Positions 17,921-28,362 of a DNA stretch of 64,000 nt are shown one piece after another; within the stretch, counting starts at the first letter, position 1, and each line of letters starts with the position of its first letter. The notes below the pieces were generated by a model that did no database searches, was not told where the DNA came from, and saw nothing but the letters and a program-made list of their open reading frames with translations. The translations under genes were made by a program, and so were the position numbers. Origin of the DNA: Pseudarcicella hirudinis (GTDB lineage: Bacteria > Bacteroidota > Bacteroidia > Cytophagales > Spirosomataceae); contig NZ_FOXH01000003.1 in NCBI RefSeq assembly GCF_900115665.1, forward strand, positions 1 through 64,000, read 5' to 3'.

Positions 17921-20394
17921 GTATCTTCCGGGAAAACAAATTTCACCGGTTTCCTGACTTTTTCTTTTAATAAGGCAATTTCCAGCACTTCATCAACCAT
18001 ATCAACATAATGGAATTTCAGATCAGAGATATATGATGGTGTAATTTCATCAATATCCTTTTTGTTTTTGTTACAAAGAATAATTTCTCTGATACCTGCG
18101 CGCTTAGCTGCCAGAATTTTTTCTTTTATTCCTCCAACTGGTAAAACCTTCCCTCTCAGAGTAATCTCTCCTGTCATCGCCAATTTATTTTTTACTTGTC
18201 TTTGAGTCAATGCAGACGCAATTGAGGTTGTCATAGTTACTCCGGCAGAAGGCCCGTCTTTAGGTACGGCACCTGCCGGAACATGAATATGAATATTATA
18301 GTTGTCAAAAATTCTGTAGTCAATACCATAATCATCGGAATGTGCTCTAAGATAACTTAAGGCTGCCATGGCCGATTCTTTCATTACATCGCCTAATTGA
18401 CCTGAAAGTGTTAATCCTCCTTTACCTTTCGTCAGAAGTGTTTCTATGAACAGAATATCTCCGCCTACTGGTGTCCAGGCCAAACCTGTAACAACCCCGG
18501 CTGTTTCATTTGATTCATAAAGGTCTTTATCAAAAATTTCAGAGCCAAGCAGCTTTAAAATATCCTCTGGTTTAACAGATTTAGGATATTCCTCTTCCAT
18601 AGCAATGGATTTGGTGATTTTCCTGATAAGTTTGCCGACTTCCTGCTCAAGCTTTCTCACACCTGATTCTCTGGTATAACCTTCTACAATTTTCTGAATC
18701 GCTGAGTCCGTAACAGTAAGAGATTTGTTTTCCAGCCCATGTTCTTCTTTTTGTTTGGGGATAAGGTGTTTTTTGGCAATCTGAACCTTCTCTTCAATGG
18801 TATAACCGCTGATATCGATAATTTCCATTCTATCTCTTAAAGCGGGATGAATAGAATCAAGAGAATTGGCGGTAGCAATAAACATTACTTTTGAAAGGTC
18901 GTATTCCACTTCAAGGTAATTGTCCATAAAAGTACTGTTTTGCTCCGGATCCAATACTTCTAAAAGAGCAGAAGAGGGATCTCCACGGTGGTCTGAAGAA
19001 ACTTTATCGATTTCATCGAGAATAAAGACAGGATTGGAAGAACCTGCTTTTTTAATGTTCTGAACAATTTTGCCAGGCATTGCTCCGATATAGGTCTTAC
19101 GGTGTCCACGAATTTCAGACTCGTCGTGTAAACCTCCCAACGCCATTCTTACATATTTTCTTCCCAGCGACTTGGCGATGGATTTCCCCAGAGAGGTTTT
19201 CCCAACACCCGGAGGGCCGTAAAGACAAAGAATCGGTGCTTTCATATTGCCTTTCATCTTCAAAACCGCAAGATATTCGATAATTCTTTCTTTGACTTTC
19301 TCTAAACCAAAGTGCTCAGCATCAAGAATTTTTTGGGCTTTTTTAAGATCAAAGTTGTCCTTTGTATATTCATTCCAGGGCAAATCAACCAGAAGCTCGA
19401 CATAGTTCATCAGCATCGGGTATTCCGCAGACATAGAATTTGTTCTTTGGAGTTTACCTAATTCTTTCTGGAAGTAGTCATTTACTTCTTTATTCCATTT
19501 CTTTTTTGCCCCTTTGGCTCTGATATTATCTAATTCCTGTTCAGGACTGTCAACGCCAAGCTCTTCCTGTAAAACCTTGATTTGCTGTCTGAGATAATAA
19601 TCACGCTGCTGCTGGTCTATATCACTACTTGCTTTACTCTGAATCTCACGTTTCAATTCTAGCAATTGAATATCGTTCATCATATGCTCCAGCAATTTCT
19701 GGGCCTGTTCTATTCCATCAAGTGTTTCCAGTAATTGCTGTTTTTCAGCTAATTCCGCAGTAATATTTGAGGATAAGAAGTGAGTAAGAAAGGTTGGAGA
19801 ATCAATATTGTCAAGAGCAATCTGAGCTTCTCGTGGAATTTCAGGATTCAGATTCAATATTTTGATGGCCGATTCTTTCAGAGAGGCGACAAGCGCTTTA
19901 TTTTCCCGGTTTAGTTTTTTCGGGAATGTATCATCAATGTATTTTACTTTCGCCAGGAAATTTGGTTCAGTTTTAAGGAAATCCAATACCTCAAAACGTT
20001 TACGCCCCTGAACGATAATCGTAATATTCCCGCCAGGTAATACAATCATTTTCAGGATATTGGCAACCGTTCCGATTTTATATAAATCTTCTGTAGTAGG
20101 CTCCTCTCTGTTCTGATTAGCCTGTACTAAAACGCCGATTGTCCGGTTCCCTTTATATGCTTTCTTAACAAGACGCACGGATTTCTGTCTTCCAACAGTA
20201 ATTGGAATAACCATTCCCGGAAAAAGAACAATATTTCTGATAGGAAGAATAGGTAATTCATCAGAAAGATTGTTGAATTTTTCATCATCTTCCAGGCCAT
20301 CGCTTCCTAAAGGAATAAGTTCTATTCCATCGAAATCAGTTATTTCAGAAAGTTTAAGTTTACTTAAAATATTGTTATAGCTCATAATTGTCAA
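17899..20394 (-). CDS. lon: ATP-dependent Lon protease
   Basis: An 831-residue cytoplasmic AAA+ protease degrading misfolded and regulatory proteins. Domains in order: LAN substrate-binding domain (~48-250), coiled coil (~215-330), AAA+ module with Walker A GPPGVGKT (393-400), then the protease domain with the Ser-Lys dyad, Ser716 in DGPSAG and Lys759 in GGIKEK. Length is normal for Bacteroidota. The start could be the second Met (codon 4). A TAAGTTTG promoter box lies ~160 bases upstream. Confidence 0.98.
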   Translation of the reverse strand: MTIMSYNNILSKLKLSEITDFDGIELIPLGSDGLEDDEKFNNLSDELPILPIRNIVLFPGMVIPITVGRQKSVRLVKKAYKGNRTIGVLVQANQNREEPTTEDLYKIGTVANILKMIVLPGGNITIIVQGRKRFEVLDFLKTEPNFLAKVKYIDDTFPKKLNRENKALVASLKESAIKILNLNPEIPREAQIALDNIDSPTFLTHFLSSNITAELAEKQQLLETLDGIEQAQKLLEHMMNDIQLLELKREIQSKASSDIDQQQRDYYLRQQIKVLQEELGVDSPEQELDNIRAKGAKKKWNKEVNDYFQKELGKLQRTNSMSAEYPMLMNYVELLVDLPWNEYTKDNFDLKKAQKILDAEHFGLEKVKERIIEYLAVLKMKGNMKAPILCLYGPPGVGKTSLGKSIAKSLGRKYVRMALGGLHDESEIRGHRKTYIGAMPGKIVQNIKKAGSSNPVFILDEIDKVSSDHRGDPSSALLEVLDPEQNSTFMDNYLEVEYDLSKVMFIATANSLDSIHPALRDRMEIIDISGYTIEEKVQIAKKHLIPKQKEEHGLENKSLTVTDSAIQKIVEGYTRESGVRKLEQEVGKLIRKITKSIAMEEEYPKSVKPEDILKLLGSEIFDKDLYESNETAGVVTGLAWTPVGGDILFIETLLTKGKGGLTLSGQLGDVMKESAMAALSYLRAHSDDYGIDYRIFDNYNIHIHVPAGAVPKDGPSAGVTMTTSIASALTQRQVKNKLAMTGEITLRGKVLPVGGIKEKILAAKRAGIREIILCNKNKKDIDEITPSYISDLKFHYVDMVDEVLEIALLKEKVRKPVKFVFPEDTKEVALN

Positions 20395-20554
20395 ATGCTA
20401 TTGAGTTCTCAGTCGAGACTGACAATTTTGATTGAAGAGTTAGTGGTTCGTATCAAATCAAATTATGAGGAACCCGTGCCGACGAGTCCTTAAATCAAAA
20501 TGTATGTCAAACTGACAGAATGATAATAAATTTACAGATTAGTAATCTTCTATT

Positions 20555-20562
20555 CAAACTTA
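20555..20562 (-). promoter_or_regulatory. Candidate -7 promoter element for lon
   Basis: The minus strand reads TAAGTTTG, identical to the trp operon -7 box. A TTTG is 13 bases upstream, shorter than usual. It implies a ~160-nt leader. No heat-shock CIRCE element was seen in the region. Confidence 0.42.
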
Positions 20563-20659
20563 ATTATTATACGGTCAAATCTTATGCCAGTAGACATATT
20601 GTCAGACTTTTTATAAATTTTAGAAATAATTGAAGAAAATTAGTATTCCGGAGGGAAAA

Positions 20660-21214
20660 TTAAATATCCTGTATTTTCTTTTTCTGGTTAAAAATGAATG
20701 ATTTTTTGTCGCCCTGCCAGGATAAATTTATAATATTGACCTGATCTTCAAATATATCCATTAACACATCATTCTGAATTTTTGATCCTGAAACAGATTC
20801 ATTTACAGGCATTTCCAAATAAATCCATGTAGCATCCTTTGACTCTTCTTTTCCAATATAGTTATATGGTTTCTTTTGATTTTTTGAATTGATCAGATTA
20901 AAATGCTTTCGGATATATTTTTCCACAAAACCATCATTTTTGTCATTATTTTCGATGATAAACTTCTGATTTCCATTTTCAAGTGATAAAACTTTTTCAA
21001 GATCATCCGTGAAAATCCTTATGCTTATCTCAATGTTTTTTTCCCTGGCATTATAATTCATTTCAGTAAGACTGGTATGAAAAGCATGTTTTTTAAAGGA
21101 AAAAAAGATAAAAGAGCCTAAAATCAATAGACAAAGCAAAATGAAAAACCTCATAGGTGAAGACATATGAGGTTTTGAAAAAGAATAATTAATAGCTGGA
21201 ATCTGTATTTCCAT
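20660..21214 (-). CDS. DUF6702 family membrane-anchored protein
   Basis: A 184-residue protein. After a short polar start comes one transmembrane segment (FFILLCLLILGSFIFF, ~23-40), then a periplasmic domain opening with KHAFHTSLTEMNYN and ISIRIFTDDLEKVLS, the recognisable DUF6702 pattern. The start is uncertain: Met17 or Met21 would fit a shorter signal anchor. Function is unknown in the family. It lies 98 bases downstream of rseP on the same strand, so it may be co-transcribed with it. Confidence 0.75.
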   Translation of the reverse strand: MEIQIPAINYSFSKPHMSSPMRFFILLCLLILGSFIFFSFKKHAFHTSLTEMNYNAREKNIEISIRIFTDDLEKVLSLENGNQKFIIENNDKNDGFVEKYIRKHFNLINSKNQKKPYNYIGKEESKDATWIYLEMPVNESVSGSKIQNDVLMDIFEDQVNIINLSWQGDKKSFIFNQKKKIQDI

Positions 21215-21312
21215 ATTGGCGATTTCTTAACGTAATGTTTTAATAAGCAAACGAATAATCTTTATCAATATACGATGAATGAATACTCAATTGTTATATC
21301 CGAAACCTTTTC

Positions 21313-22704
21313 CTAAAAAATGACCTTAAATAAATCGTTTCCAAAGGTAAAGGCCATTAAAGCGAGTAAGATAATCATACCAACTTGCTGAGCTCTTTCC
21401 AGTACTACTTCAGATGGCGCTTTACCGGATATCATTTCATACAATAAAAAGATTGCATGACCCCCATCCAGTGCCGGAATCGGAAGTAAGTTCATAAATG
21501 CCAAGGCCATTGAGAGTAACCCTGTTAAGAACCAAAAACGACCCCAATCCCAAATGCCACCAAAAAGTCTTGCAATACCTATCGGACCGCTTAAGGCTTT
21601 AGTTGGTGCAACTTCACCTTTAAAGATTTTTTTAAACCCTTTAATATTATCGCCGATTACACCGAATGCACTGGATGTACCAATACTTAAAGCTTGTCCG
21701 AATGAATAATCTTCATGAGTTTGTTTAATTAAAAATTCAGGAATAAACCCGATTTTTCCATCAGGAGATACCGTCAGGCTAAGTGTATCAATTTTGCCTT
21801 GTCTCTCAATGCCTAATTTAACAGCTTTGCCAGCATTTTTTTCAAGAATATCTCTCAATTCATGGTAGAAATGAATTGGCGTCTTGTTAAGACTTATGAT
21901 TTTGTCATCAGCCTGTAAACCTGCGGCCATAGCCGGAAGTAATTCTTCTTTCTTCGCTCCGAAAAGTTTATCAAGCATCGAAGGCGTTTTGGGCGCGGCT
22001 ACTTCTCTGACTTTAAACGGTCTGATTGGTTCTATAAATTCAGCATTTTTATCTGAAAGCTTTTCGAAGAAATCAGTTGGAACTTTTATATTTAAAATTT
22101 GTCCGTTTCTGTCAATCGTATAGTAGCTGTTTTCTCCCAGAATAATATCTGAACTGCCTACATCGCTGAATTTCTTAAAATCTTTACCGTTGATTTTCAG
22201 GATTTTATCCCCTGTTTTCAGGCCAATGTACTGGCCTAATTTATACGAAACAATCCCGTTTTTGTTTACTTCTTCTCTTGATATATAGTTATTCCCGTTG
22301 TTGTAAGTAATTGCAACAAAAATAATAATACCCGTAATTACATTGATAATTACTCCGCCAAGCATTACAATAAGTCTCTGCCATGCTGGCTTGGCTCTGA
22401 ATTCCCAGGGTTCTGGTTCTTTGGCAAGTGTTGAGGAATCCTGAGTTTCGTCAATCATCCCGGCAATAGATACATAACCACCTAAAGGAAACCAACCCAC
22501 ACCATATTCTGTTTCACCTATCTTCTTTTTAAATAAAGAGAAATTTAATAAAGTTGGTACAGGAAAAAGGAAGTCAAAGAAGAGATAGAATTTATCCACA
22601 CGCATCTTAAACCACTTTGCTGTGATATAGTGACCAAATTCATGCAGGGTCACTAAAATTGACAGCCCCAAAATTAGCTGTCCTGCCATTACTAATCCTT
22701 CCAT
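21313..22704 (-). CDS. rseP: RIP metalloprotease RseP (site-2 protease)
   Basis: A 463-residue M50 intramembrane zinc protease. HEFGH at 21-25 gives the two zinc His and catalytic Glu; the third ligand is in LLPIPALDGGH near the C-terminus. Four transmembrane segments flank two PDZ domains (around GLKTGDKILKINGKDF and GLQADDKIISLNKTPI). Members cleave anti-sigma factors and remnant signal peptides. It follows dxr on the same strand by 73 bases, the rseP-dxr pairing seen in many bacteria. Confidence 0.95.
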   Translation of the reverse strand: MEGLVMAGQLILGLSILVTLHEFGHYITAKWFKMRVDKFYLFFDFLFPVPTLLNFSLFKKKIGETEYGVGWFPLGGYVSIAGMIDETQDSSTLAKEPEPWEFRAKPAWQRLIVMLGGVIINVITGIIIFVAITYNNGNNYISREEVNKNGIVSYKLGQYIGLKTGDKILKINGKDFKKFSDVGSSDIILGENSYYTIDRNGQILNIKVPTDFFEKLSDKNAEFIEPIRPFKVREVAAPKTPSMLDKLFGAKKEELLPAMAAGLQADDKIISLNKTPIHFYHELRDILEKNAGKAVKLGIERQGKIDTLSLTVSPDGKIGFIPEFLIKQTHEDYSFGQALSIGTSSAFGVIGDNIKGFKKIFKGEVAPTKALSGPIGIARLFGGIWDWGRFWFLTGLLSMALAFMNLLPIPALDGGHAIFLLYEMISGKAPSEVVLERAQQVGMIILLALMAFTFGNDLFKVIF

Positions 22705-22777
22705 TCGTTTTTTTTCGGTTGTGTGTTTCAGAGATTGTCGGTTGAATTAAAAATACACAAACCTTTTACTTTGATTG

Positions 22778-23929
22778 TTATATTAATGTATATGCTAATT
22801 TTCTGGTCTCCTCGTCTGTTTTAATGTAATCATCTAATCCCGGGTGATTAATAAACGGAATTTTTGAAAGACAAGTTTCTATCAGATCAGACATTTGCAA
22901 AAAGCCTATTTTATCTTCTAAAAAAGCAGCTACTGCTACTTCATTAGCAGCGTTCAGAACACAAGGTGAATTCCCTCCTTTAGTCATTGCTTCAAAAGCC
23001 AGTTGCAAGTTACGAAATGTTTCTGTATCTGGTTGTTCAAATGTGAGATTGGGATATTTTGTGAAGTCAAAACGTGGAAAATCCGATTTTAGTCTGTTGG
23101 GAAAACCAATTGCAAACTGAATCGGTAATTTCATGTCAGGCAGACCCATTTGTGCTTTAATGGAGCCATCTTCAAACTGTACCAATGAATGAACTATAGA
23201 CTGAGGATGTACAATTACCTCAATTTGCTCCGGTTTTAATGAAAATAACCATTTTGCTTCAATCACCTCAAGTCCTTTGTTCATCAAACTGGCAGAATCT
23301 ATGGTGATTTTAGCACCCATGACCCAGTTGGGATGTTTCAATGCTTGTGACTTACTTATATTCGTAAGCTCATGGTATTTTTTTCCACGAAAAGGACCTC
23401 CTGATGCGGTAAGTATGATTTTTTCAATCGGATTATGGAATTCCCCGACAAGACATTGGAAAATAGCGGAATGCTCTGAGTCAACAGGGAAAATATTGAT
23501 ACCTTTCTCTGCAGCAAGTTTTGTAATCAGTTCTCCGGCTACAACCAGGGTTTCTTTGTTCGCCAGTGCAATGTGTTTGCCAGCTTCAATAGCTTTAATA
23601 GTTGGCAAAAGGCCAACATAGCCGACTAATGCGGTCAGAACGATGTCAATGGTTTCCATTTGAACTACCGCTGAAAGTGCAGCTGTTCCGGTATAAACCT
23701 TTATCCCGTGACCGTCAAGTGCCGTAAAAACCTTATCGTACAGACTTTCATTAGCAATTACAACGCAATTGGGCTTAAATTCAATACTTTGTTCAATCAG
23801 TAATGCTGCATTATTCTGAGCGGTCAGTACTTCAACTTCAAAATGTTGAGGGTTGGCTTTAATGACTTCCAGGGTTTGTGTTCCGATTGAACCCGTTGAG
23901 CCTAAAATGGCGATTCTTCGTTTTTGCAT
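22778..23929 (-). CDS. dxr: 1-deoxy-D-xylulose 5-phosphate reductoisomerase
   Basis: A 383-residue NADPH-dependent enzyme making MEP, the first committed step of the non-mevalonate isoprenoid pathway and the target of fosmidomycin. The NADPH loop ILGSTGSIG is at 8-16, metal- and substrate-binding residues are in VDSEHSAIFQC and ASGGPFRG, and SASLMNKGLEVIEAKWLF is the signature helix. Together with ispE further on it shows the cell uses the MEP route. Confidence 0.97.
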   Translation of the reverse strand: MQKRRIAILGSTGSIGTQTLEVIKANPQHFEVEVLTAQNNAALLIEQSIEFKPNCVVIANESLYDKVFTALDGHGIKVYTGTAALSAVVQMETIDIVLTALVGYVGLLPTIKAIEAGKHIALANKETLVVAGELITKLAAEKGINIFPVDSEHSAIFQCLVGEFHNPIEKIILTASGGPFRGKKYHELTNISKSQALKHPNWVMGAKITIDSASLMNKGLEVIEAKWLFSLKPEQIEVIVHPQSIVHSLVQFEDGSIKAQMGLPDMKLPIQFAIGFPNRLKSDFPRFDFTKYPNLTFEQPDTETFRNLQLAFEAMTKGGNSPCVLNAANEVAVAAFLEDKIGFLQMSDLIETCLSKIPFINHPGLDDYIKTDEETRKLAYTLI

Positions 23930-24019
23930 ATATAACTAAATGGCAGAAAGCCATAAAAGCTTCTTAAAATTCGGAAAATTGGATTTCTGATATCTATCCT
24001 GACCTAAAGAATCTCCGGA

Positions 24020-24649
24020 CTAAAATTTCCAGTTTAAAATCTGTTGTATGAAAATATTAACAACTGACGGAAAAACGGCGATTGTGAAAATAACACCAAA
24101 CAGGGCTCCATATAAGTGAGCCGAATGGTTTATATTGTCGCCGCCGCGACGCCCCATGGCAATAGAATACCATACATAAAGCAGCGCATAAATAATACCC
24201 GGAATTCCTAAAGCACCATAGAGGTAGATTTTATCCAAAGGGAAAAATAAAATACCTGCAAAAATTATGGAAGAAACACCACCTGAAGCTCCAAGCGAAT
24301 TGTAGCTGAAATTATTTCTGTTTTTGATATATGAAGGAACGTCGGAAAGAATAATTCCTCCCAGATATAGGATTAAGAAATAGATTTCTCCTGTGCTGCC
24401 AAAAATCTCCTTAAAAACGGCTTCAATGTTTTGCCCGAAGAAATAAAAACTCAGCATATTAAAGAATAGATGCCCGTAGTCTGCATGAATAAAACCTGAG
24501 GTTAAAAAACGCCAGTATTCATTTTTACGGTTAATCATAAAAGGGTTCATCAGTAATTTGCCAAGCAAAGTATCGTTGTTCCAGGCTAATAAACTAATAA
24601 CTACCGTGGCTGCAATCAGAAGAATGGTTAAAGACATAATTTTAAGCAA
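24020..24649 (-). CDS. Rhomboid family intramembrane serine protease
   Basis: A 209-residue membrane protein with six hydrophobic segments. The catalytic dyad is Ser122 in LGASGG and His178 in NHSAHLYGA; the HADYGHLFFNM segment at 55-65 holds the conserved histidines and Asn of the oxyanion hole. This is the minimal six-helix bacterial rhomboid form. Substrate unknown. It precedes dxr on the same strand with a 90-base gap. Confidence 0.92.
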   Translation of the reverse strand: MLKIMSLTILLIAATVVISLLAWNNDTLLGKLLMNPFMINRKNEYWRFLTSGFIHADYGHLFFNMLSFYFFGQNIEAVFKEIFGSTGEIYFLILYLGGIILSDVPSYIKNRNNFSYNSLGASGGVSSIIFAGILFFPLDKIYLYGALGIPGIIYALLYVWYSIAMGRRGGDNINHSAHLYGALFGVIFTIAVFPSVVNIFIQQILNWKF

Positions 24650-24802
24650 ATAAAAGGAGTCAGAATTTCTGAAGCCAAAGTCTTTGATTTAAATATTGGT
24701 TATTTGAGTAAATCGAATATTCATTTTAATATTCTGAATGTAATCTGCTCTGGAAAAGAGAGTTAATGGTCAGAATGACAGGCAATTTTCCTGCAAATTT
24801 AA

Positions 24803-25774
24803 TTAAACTTCTCTATCAATCAACATCTCGGTAAATTCGATCAGCGCTGCTTTCCTGGATTCTTCGATGTCCAGAGATTTAAGGCTCTCAAAACCGATGT
24901 TAAAGTAAGCATTAATCTTGTCCTCCGTAATTTTTTTGATACCAAGCTGATCATAAATTTCGGTTACAGCTTTTACTTTTAGAGAAGCCTCAAATGTTTC
25001 AAGACTAAGCCAGTAATTGAGCGTTTCCCGGGTTTCTCCGCTTGCTTTTTCCAGAGCTTCAATAAGTAAGAAAGTTTTTTTATTGGCGATAATATCTCCT
25101 CCAACCTGTTTCCCAAATTTATCAGGATCTCCGTAAACATCTAAAAGGTCATCTTTCAGCTGAAACCCTAGTCCAATATTAATACCAAATTGATAAAGCA
25201 GTTCACAGGAATTATCGTCAGCTCCGGCAATAATACCACCTAATTCCATCGCGAATCCTACCAGGACAGAAGTTTTGAGTTTGATCATTTCAAGATATTC
25301 TTCCTCAGAAACGGATTCTCTTTTCTCGAAATTCATATCCAGTTGTTGTCCTTCACAAACTTCAGCGGCAGTACGGTTAAAACGCTTTAATGCTTTTTTG
25401 AATTTAGCATCTTCTACGAATAGTAACAGTTCATAGGCTTGTACCAGCATTACATCGCCGGAAAGGATCGCAATATTTTCATTCCATTTTTCATGAACAG
25501 TTGGTTTTCCACGACGTAATGGCGCTTTATCCATGATATCGTCATGCATGAGCGTAAAATTATGGAAAATCTCGACGGCAATGGCCGGTTTTACTGCTTT
25601 TTGCCAGTCGTCCGTAAATAAAGCTGTGGAAAGAATTGTCATAAGAGGACGTAAACGTTTGCCGCCCAGAGACATGATATAACGGATTGGTTCATACAAT
25701 TCTACCGGATTTTCGCCGTAGTTTTGCTGAGAGATCTCTTCGTTAAGTGTTTTGAGAAAAATGCTTGTATTCAT
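24803..25774 (-). CDS. Polyprenyl synthetase (short-chain isoprenyl diphosphate synthase)
   Basis: A 323-residue trans-prenyltransferase condensing IPP with allylic diphosphates. First aspartate-rich motif DDIMD at 78-82 followed by RRG, second DDLLD at 208-212, GGKRLRP at 38-44 for IPP binding. A Phe five residues before the first motif suggests a short product (FPP or GGPP) by known chain-length rules; this is inference. It uses precursors from the MEP pathway genes nearby. Confidence 0.9.
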   Translation of the reverse strand: MNTSIFLKTLNEEISQQNYGENPVELYEPIRYIMSLGGKRLRPLMTILSTALFTDDWQKAVKPAIAVEIFHNFTLMHDDIMDKAPLRRGKPTVHEKWNENIAILSGDVMLVQAYELLLFVEDAKFKKALKRFNRTAAEVCEGQQLDMNFEKRESVSEEEYLEMIKLKTSVLVGFAMELGGIIAGADDNSCELLYQFGINIGLGFQLKDDLLDVYGDPDKFGKQVGGDIIANKKTFLLIEALEKASGETRETLNYWLSLETFEASLKVKAVTEIYDQLGIKKITEDKINAYFNIGFESLKSLDIEESRKAALIEFTEMLIDREV

Positions 25775-25850
25775 TAATTTTTACTAGGTACAACCGATAA
25801 CGAAAATATTAGCTTTTGCTATGGATTGTGATCTGTTAAATCCAGGGACT

Positions 25851-25858
25851 CAAAGTTA
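25851..25858 (-). promoter_or_regulatory. Candidate -7 promoter element for the polyprenyl synthetase gene
   Basis: The minus strand reads TAACTTTG (TAnnTTTG), ~77 bases upstream of the ATG. No -33 element seen. Confidence 0.4.
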
Positions 25859-25897
25859 GGAAGAACTATAAAACTTATTGATGAGAAGGGTAATAAA

Positions 25898-25951
25898 TTT
25901 CAGATTCCCTGGTTTTGTCTTAAAAATTTGACAAAACCAGGGAATCTGAAA
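25898..25951 (-). terminator. Perfect 22-bp inverted repeat after the prolyl oligopeptidase gene
   Basis: Arms at 25898-25919 and 25930-25951 are exact reverse complements with a 10-base loop, starting 4 bases after the stop codon. The U tract after the stem is poor, so it could terminate transcription or protect the 3' end. Confidence 0.6.
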
Positions 25952-25955
25952 AAAC

Positions 25956-28076
25956 TTAAAATTTAGGGGTGATATTCATATTATAGAACATAAATGAATA
26001 AATATCAGCAAGTAATTCAATGTTTTTTGCGGTATTACTTGCTCCATGTCCTGAATTTGTATCAATTCTGATCAGAACAGGATTTTTACCTTTATATTTT
26101 TCCTGCAAGGTAGCAGCATATTTAAATGAATGAGCCGGAACAACCCTGTCATCATGATCGGCAGTGGTAATTAATGTTGCAGGATAGTTTACGCCCTCTT
26201 TAAGATTATGAAGAGGTGAATAAGCATAAAGTGCCTTAAATTCCTCAGCATTATCACTTGAGCCATAGTCTGCAATCCAATTCCAGCCGATTGTGAATTT
26301 ATGAAAACGAAGCATGTCCATAACCCCTACCTGAGGAATAGCAACCTTGAATAAATCAGGTCTCTGATTCATCACGGCTCCTACTAACAGACCTCCGTTG
26401 GAACCGCCTCTGATTGCCAGTCTTTCTTTGGAAGTATATTTCTCTGCGATCAGATATTCTCCGGCAGCAATAAAGTCATCAAAGACATTTTGCTTTTTCA
26501 GTTTCATTCCTTGCTCATGCCATTTTTCACCATATTCAGCTCCACCTCTCAGGTTTGTCTGGGCAAAAATGGCGCCCTGTTCAATCAGAGGTAACAAAGT
26601 CGCACTGAAATTTGGAAGAAGGCTGATATTAAAACCTCCGTAACCATATAGAAGCGTAGGGTTTGAGCCATCAAGTCTGATACCTTTTTTATAAACCAGA
26701 AACATTGGCACCTTTGTACCATCCTTACTGGTGTAGAAAACCTGTTTGGTTTCGAAATCGGTTGGTTTAAACGCTACTTCAGGCTGACGGAAAACGACGC
26801 TTTTCCCGGTTGCGATTTCATATCTGTAGATAGTTGGTGGAAAAGTAAAAGAAGTAAAAGAATAAAATACAAATTTGTCATCCTTTTCTCCATCGAAGCC
26901 TGTGGATGTCCCGATTGCAGGAAGCTTGACTTCTTTTTCTAGCTTTCCGTTTATATCATACAAATACACTCTTGTGCTAACATCCTTCAGATAGGATATA
27001 AATAGTTTCCCACCAGCTGTTCCAACATTTTCCAAAGGTTCCGGTTTTTCCGGAATAACAACTTTCCAGTTTGTTAAATCCGGATTTTTCGGATCAAAAA
27101 GAAGCACTTTTGAGTTTGGAGCTTTATCGTTTGTTTCAATAAGAAATTTATCTCCGACATTGTCGATTACCCGGAATCGTGAGTTTGATACCTCAGAGAT
27201 GATAGGGGTAAAGCTTTTTTGCCCTTTTTCTTTGAAAAATACCGCATTTCCATCTTTACCTTTACCTCTGTCACTAATAACGAGAATTGCATATTTCTCA
27301 TCTTCGGTAGTACCAACCTGATTAAAACGCTGCGGATTAGCTGCATCTTCAAAAATCAGTTCATCTTCCGCCTGAGTGGTTCCTATTTTGTGGAAAAAAA
27401 CCTGATGATTTTCATTTTTTGACGATAACTCCTTGCCTTTTTCAGGCTGTGGATAACGACTGTAATAGAAACCATCACCTTGCCAGGCAGCTCCGGAAAC
27501 TTTAACCCATTCCAGTTTATCGGCAAGCATCTTTTTACCTGACATCTCCATTACCTGAAATTCCTGCCAGTCGGAACCTGCTTTTGATAGCCCGCAGATT
27601 GCATATTTTCCGTTTTTTGAAAGCCTGAATAAAGTAAGTCTTGTTGTGCCGTCAGTTGATAATTTGTTAGGATCAATAATTTCCTCCGGAACTCCGTCAA
27701 GACCTTTTTGGCGATACAGGACAGCCTGATTCTGAAGGCCGTCATTTTTATAAAAATAGAAATACTCGCCTTTTCTGGAAGGAGCAGAATATTTCGGATA
27801 GTTAAATACTTTTTCCAGACGGTCTTTAAACTGCTGGCGATAAGGGATTTTCGAGAGATAATCGAACGTAACTTTATTTTCTTCTTTTACCCAGGCTGCT
27901 GTTTCAGCAGAACGATCATCTTCAAGCCAATGATAAGGATCTGATACTTTTACCCCGTGATACTCATCAATATGTTCAATTTTTGGGGTATTAGGATATT
28001 GAATCTGAGCGTTTACTTGTGAACTTGCGGTAATCATGAAAGTGGATAATGCAGTTAATGTGATAAGTTGTTTCAT
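25956..28076 (-). CDS. Prolyl oligopeptidase family serine peptidase (S9A)
   Basis: About 706 residues from the ATG at 28076; an upstream ATG at 28109 would put 11 polar residues ahead of the signal peptide KQLITLTALSTFMITASSQVNA, so the inner start is preferred. The N-terminus of the mature protein (PYHWLEDDRSAETAAWV) and seven-bladed propeller precede the hydrolase domain with nucleophile GGSNGG (Ser ~559), the Asp of DHDDRVVP and the His of SGHGAS. It cleaves short peptides after proline in the periplasm. A single gene with an inverted repeat at its end. Confidence 0.94.
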   Translation of the reverse strand: MKQLITLTALSTFMITASSQVNAQIQYPNTPKIEHIDEYHGVKVSDPYHWLEDDRSAETAAWVKEENKVTFDYLSKIPYRQQFKDRLEKVFNYPKYSAPSRKGEYFYFYKNDGLQNQAVLYRQKGLDGVPEEIIDPNKLSTDGTTRLTLFRLSKNGKYAICGLSKAGSDWQEFQVMEMSGKKMLADKLEWVKVSGAAWQGDGFYYSRYPQPEKGKELSSKNENHQVFFHKIGTTQAEDELIFEDAANPQRFNQVGTTEDEKYAILVISDRGKGKDGNAVFFKEKGQKSFTPIISEVSNSRFRVIDNVGDKFLIETNDKAPNSKVLLFDPKNPDLTNWKVVIPEKPEPLENVGTAGGKLFISYLKDVSTRVYLYDINGKLEKEVKLPAIGTSTGFDGEKDDKFVFYSFTSFTFPPTIYRYEIATGKSVVFRQPEVAFKPTDFETKQVFYTSKDGTKVPMFLVYKKGIRLDGSNPTLLYGYGGFNISLLPNFSATLLPLIEQGAIFAQTNLRGGAEYGEKWHEQGMKLKKQNVFDDFIAAGEYLIAEKYTSKERLAIRGGSNGGLLVGAVMNQRPDLFKVAIPQVGVMDMLRFHKFTIGWNWIADYGSSDNAEEFKALYAYSPLHNLKEGVNYPATLITTADHDDRVVPAHSFKYAATLQEKYKGKNPVLIRIDTNSGHGASNTAKNIELLADIYSFMFYNMNITPKF

Positions 28077-28362
28077 TTGTTTCAGGTTTTGATGAAATTT
28101 TGGGTACAAAGTAAAGCAATAAGTTGACTCTTAAGAATAAAATTAATTCTAAATTGTACTTAATCGGGTCTGTAGGCTTGTGGTTCTTGGAATTTCTTTA
28201 TTAAATTTGGCAGTTGAAAAAAGACTTGTGATTTTTGTACCGGAATCAGAAATGGTCTTAAACGTTTTTGAATAACCCTCTGATATTCAAAATAATGCAA
28301 AGCATAGTACGTTTTATCACTATGTTTAATATGGAATGTAATTAAAATGTAACAAAGAATTC

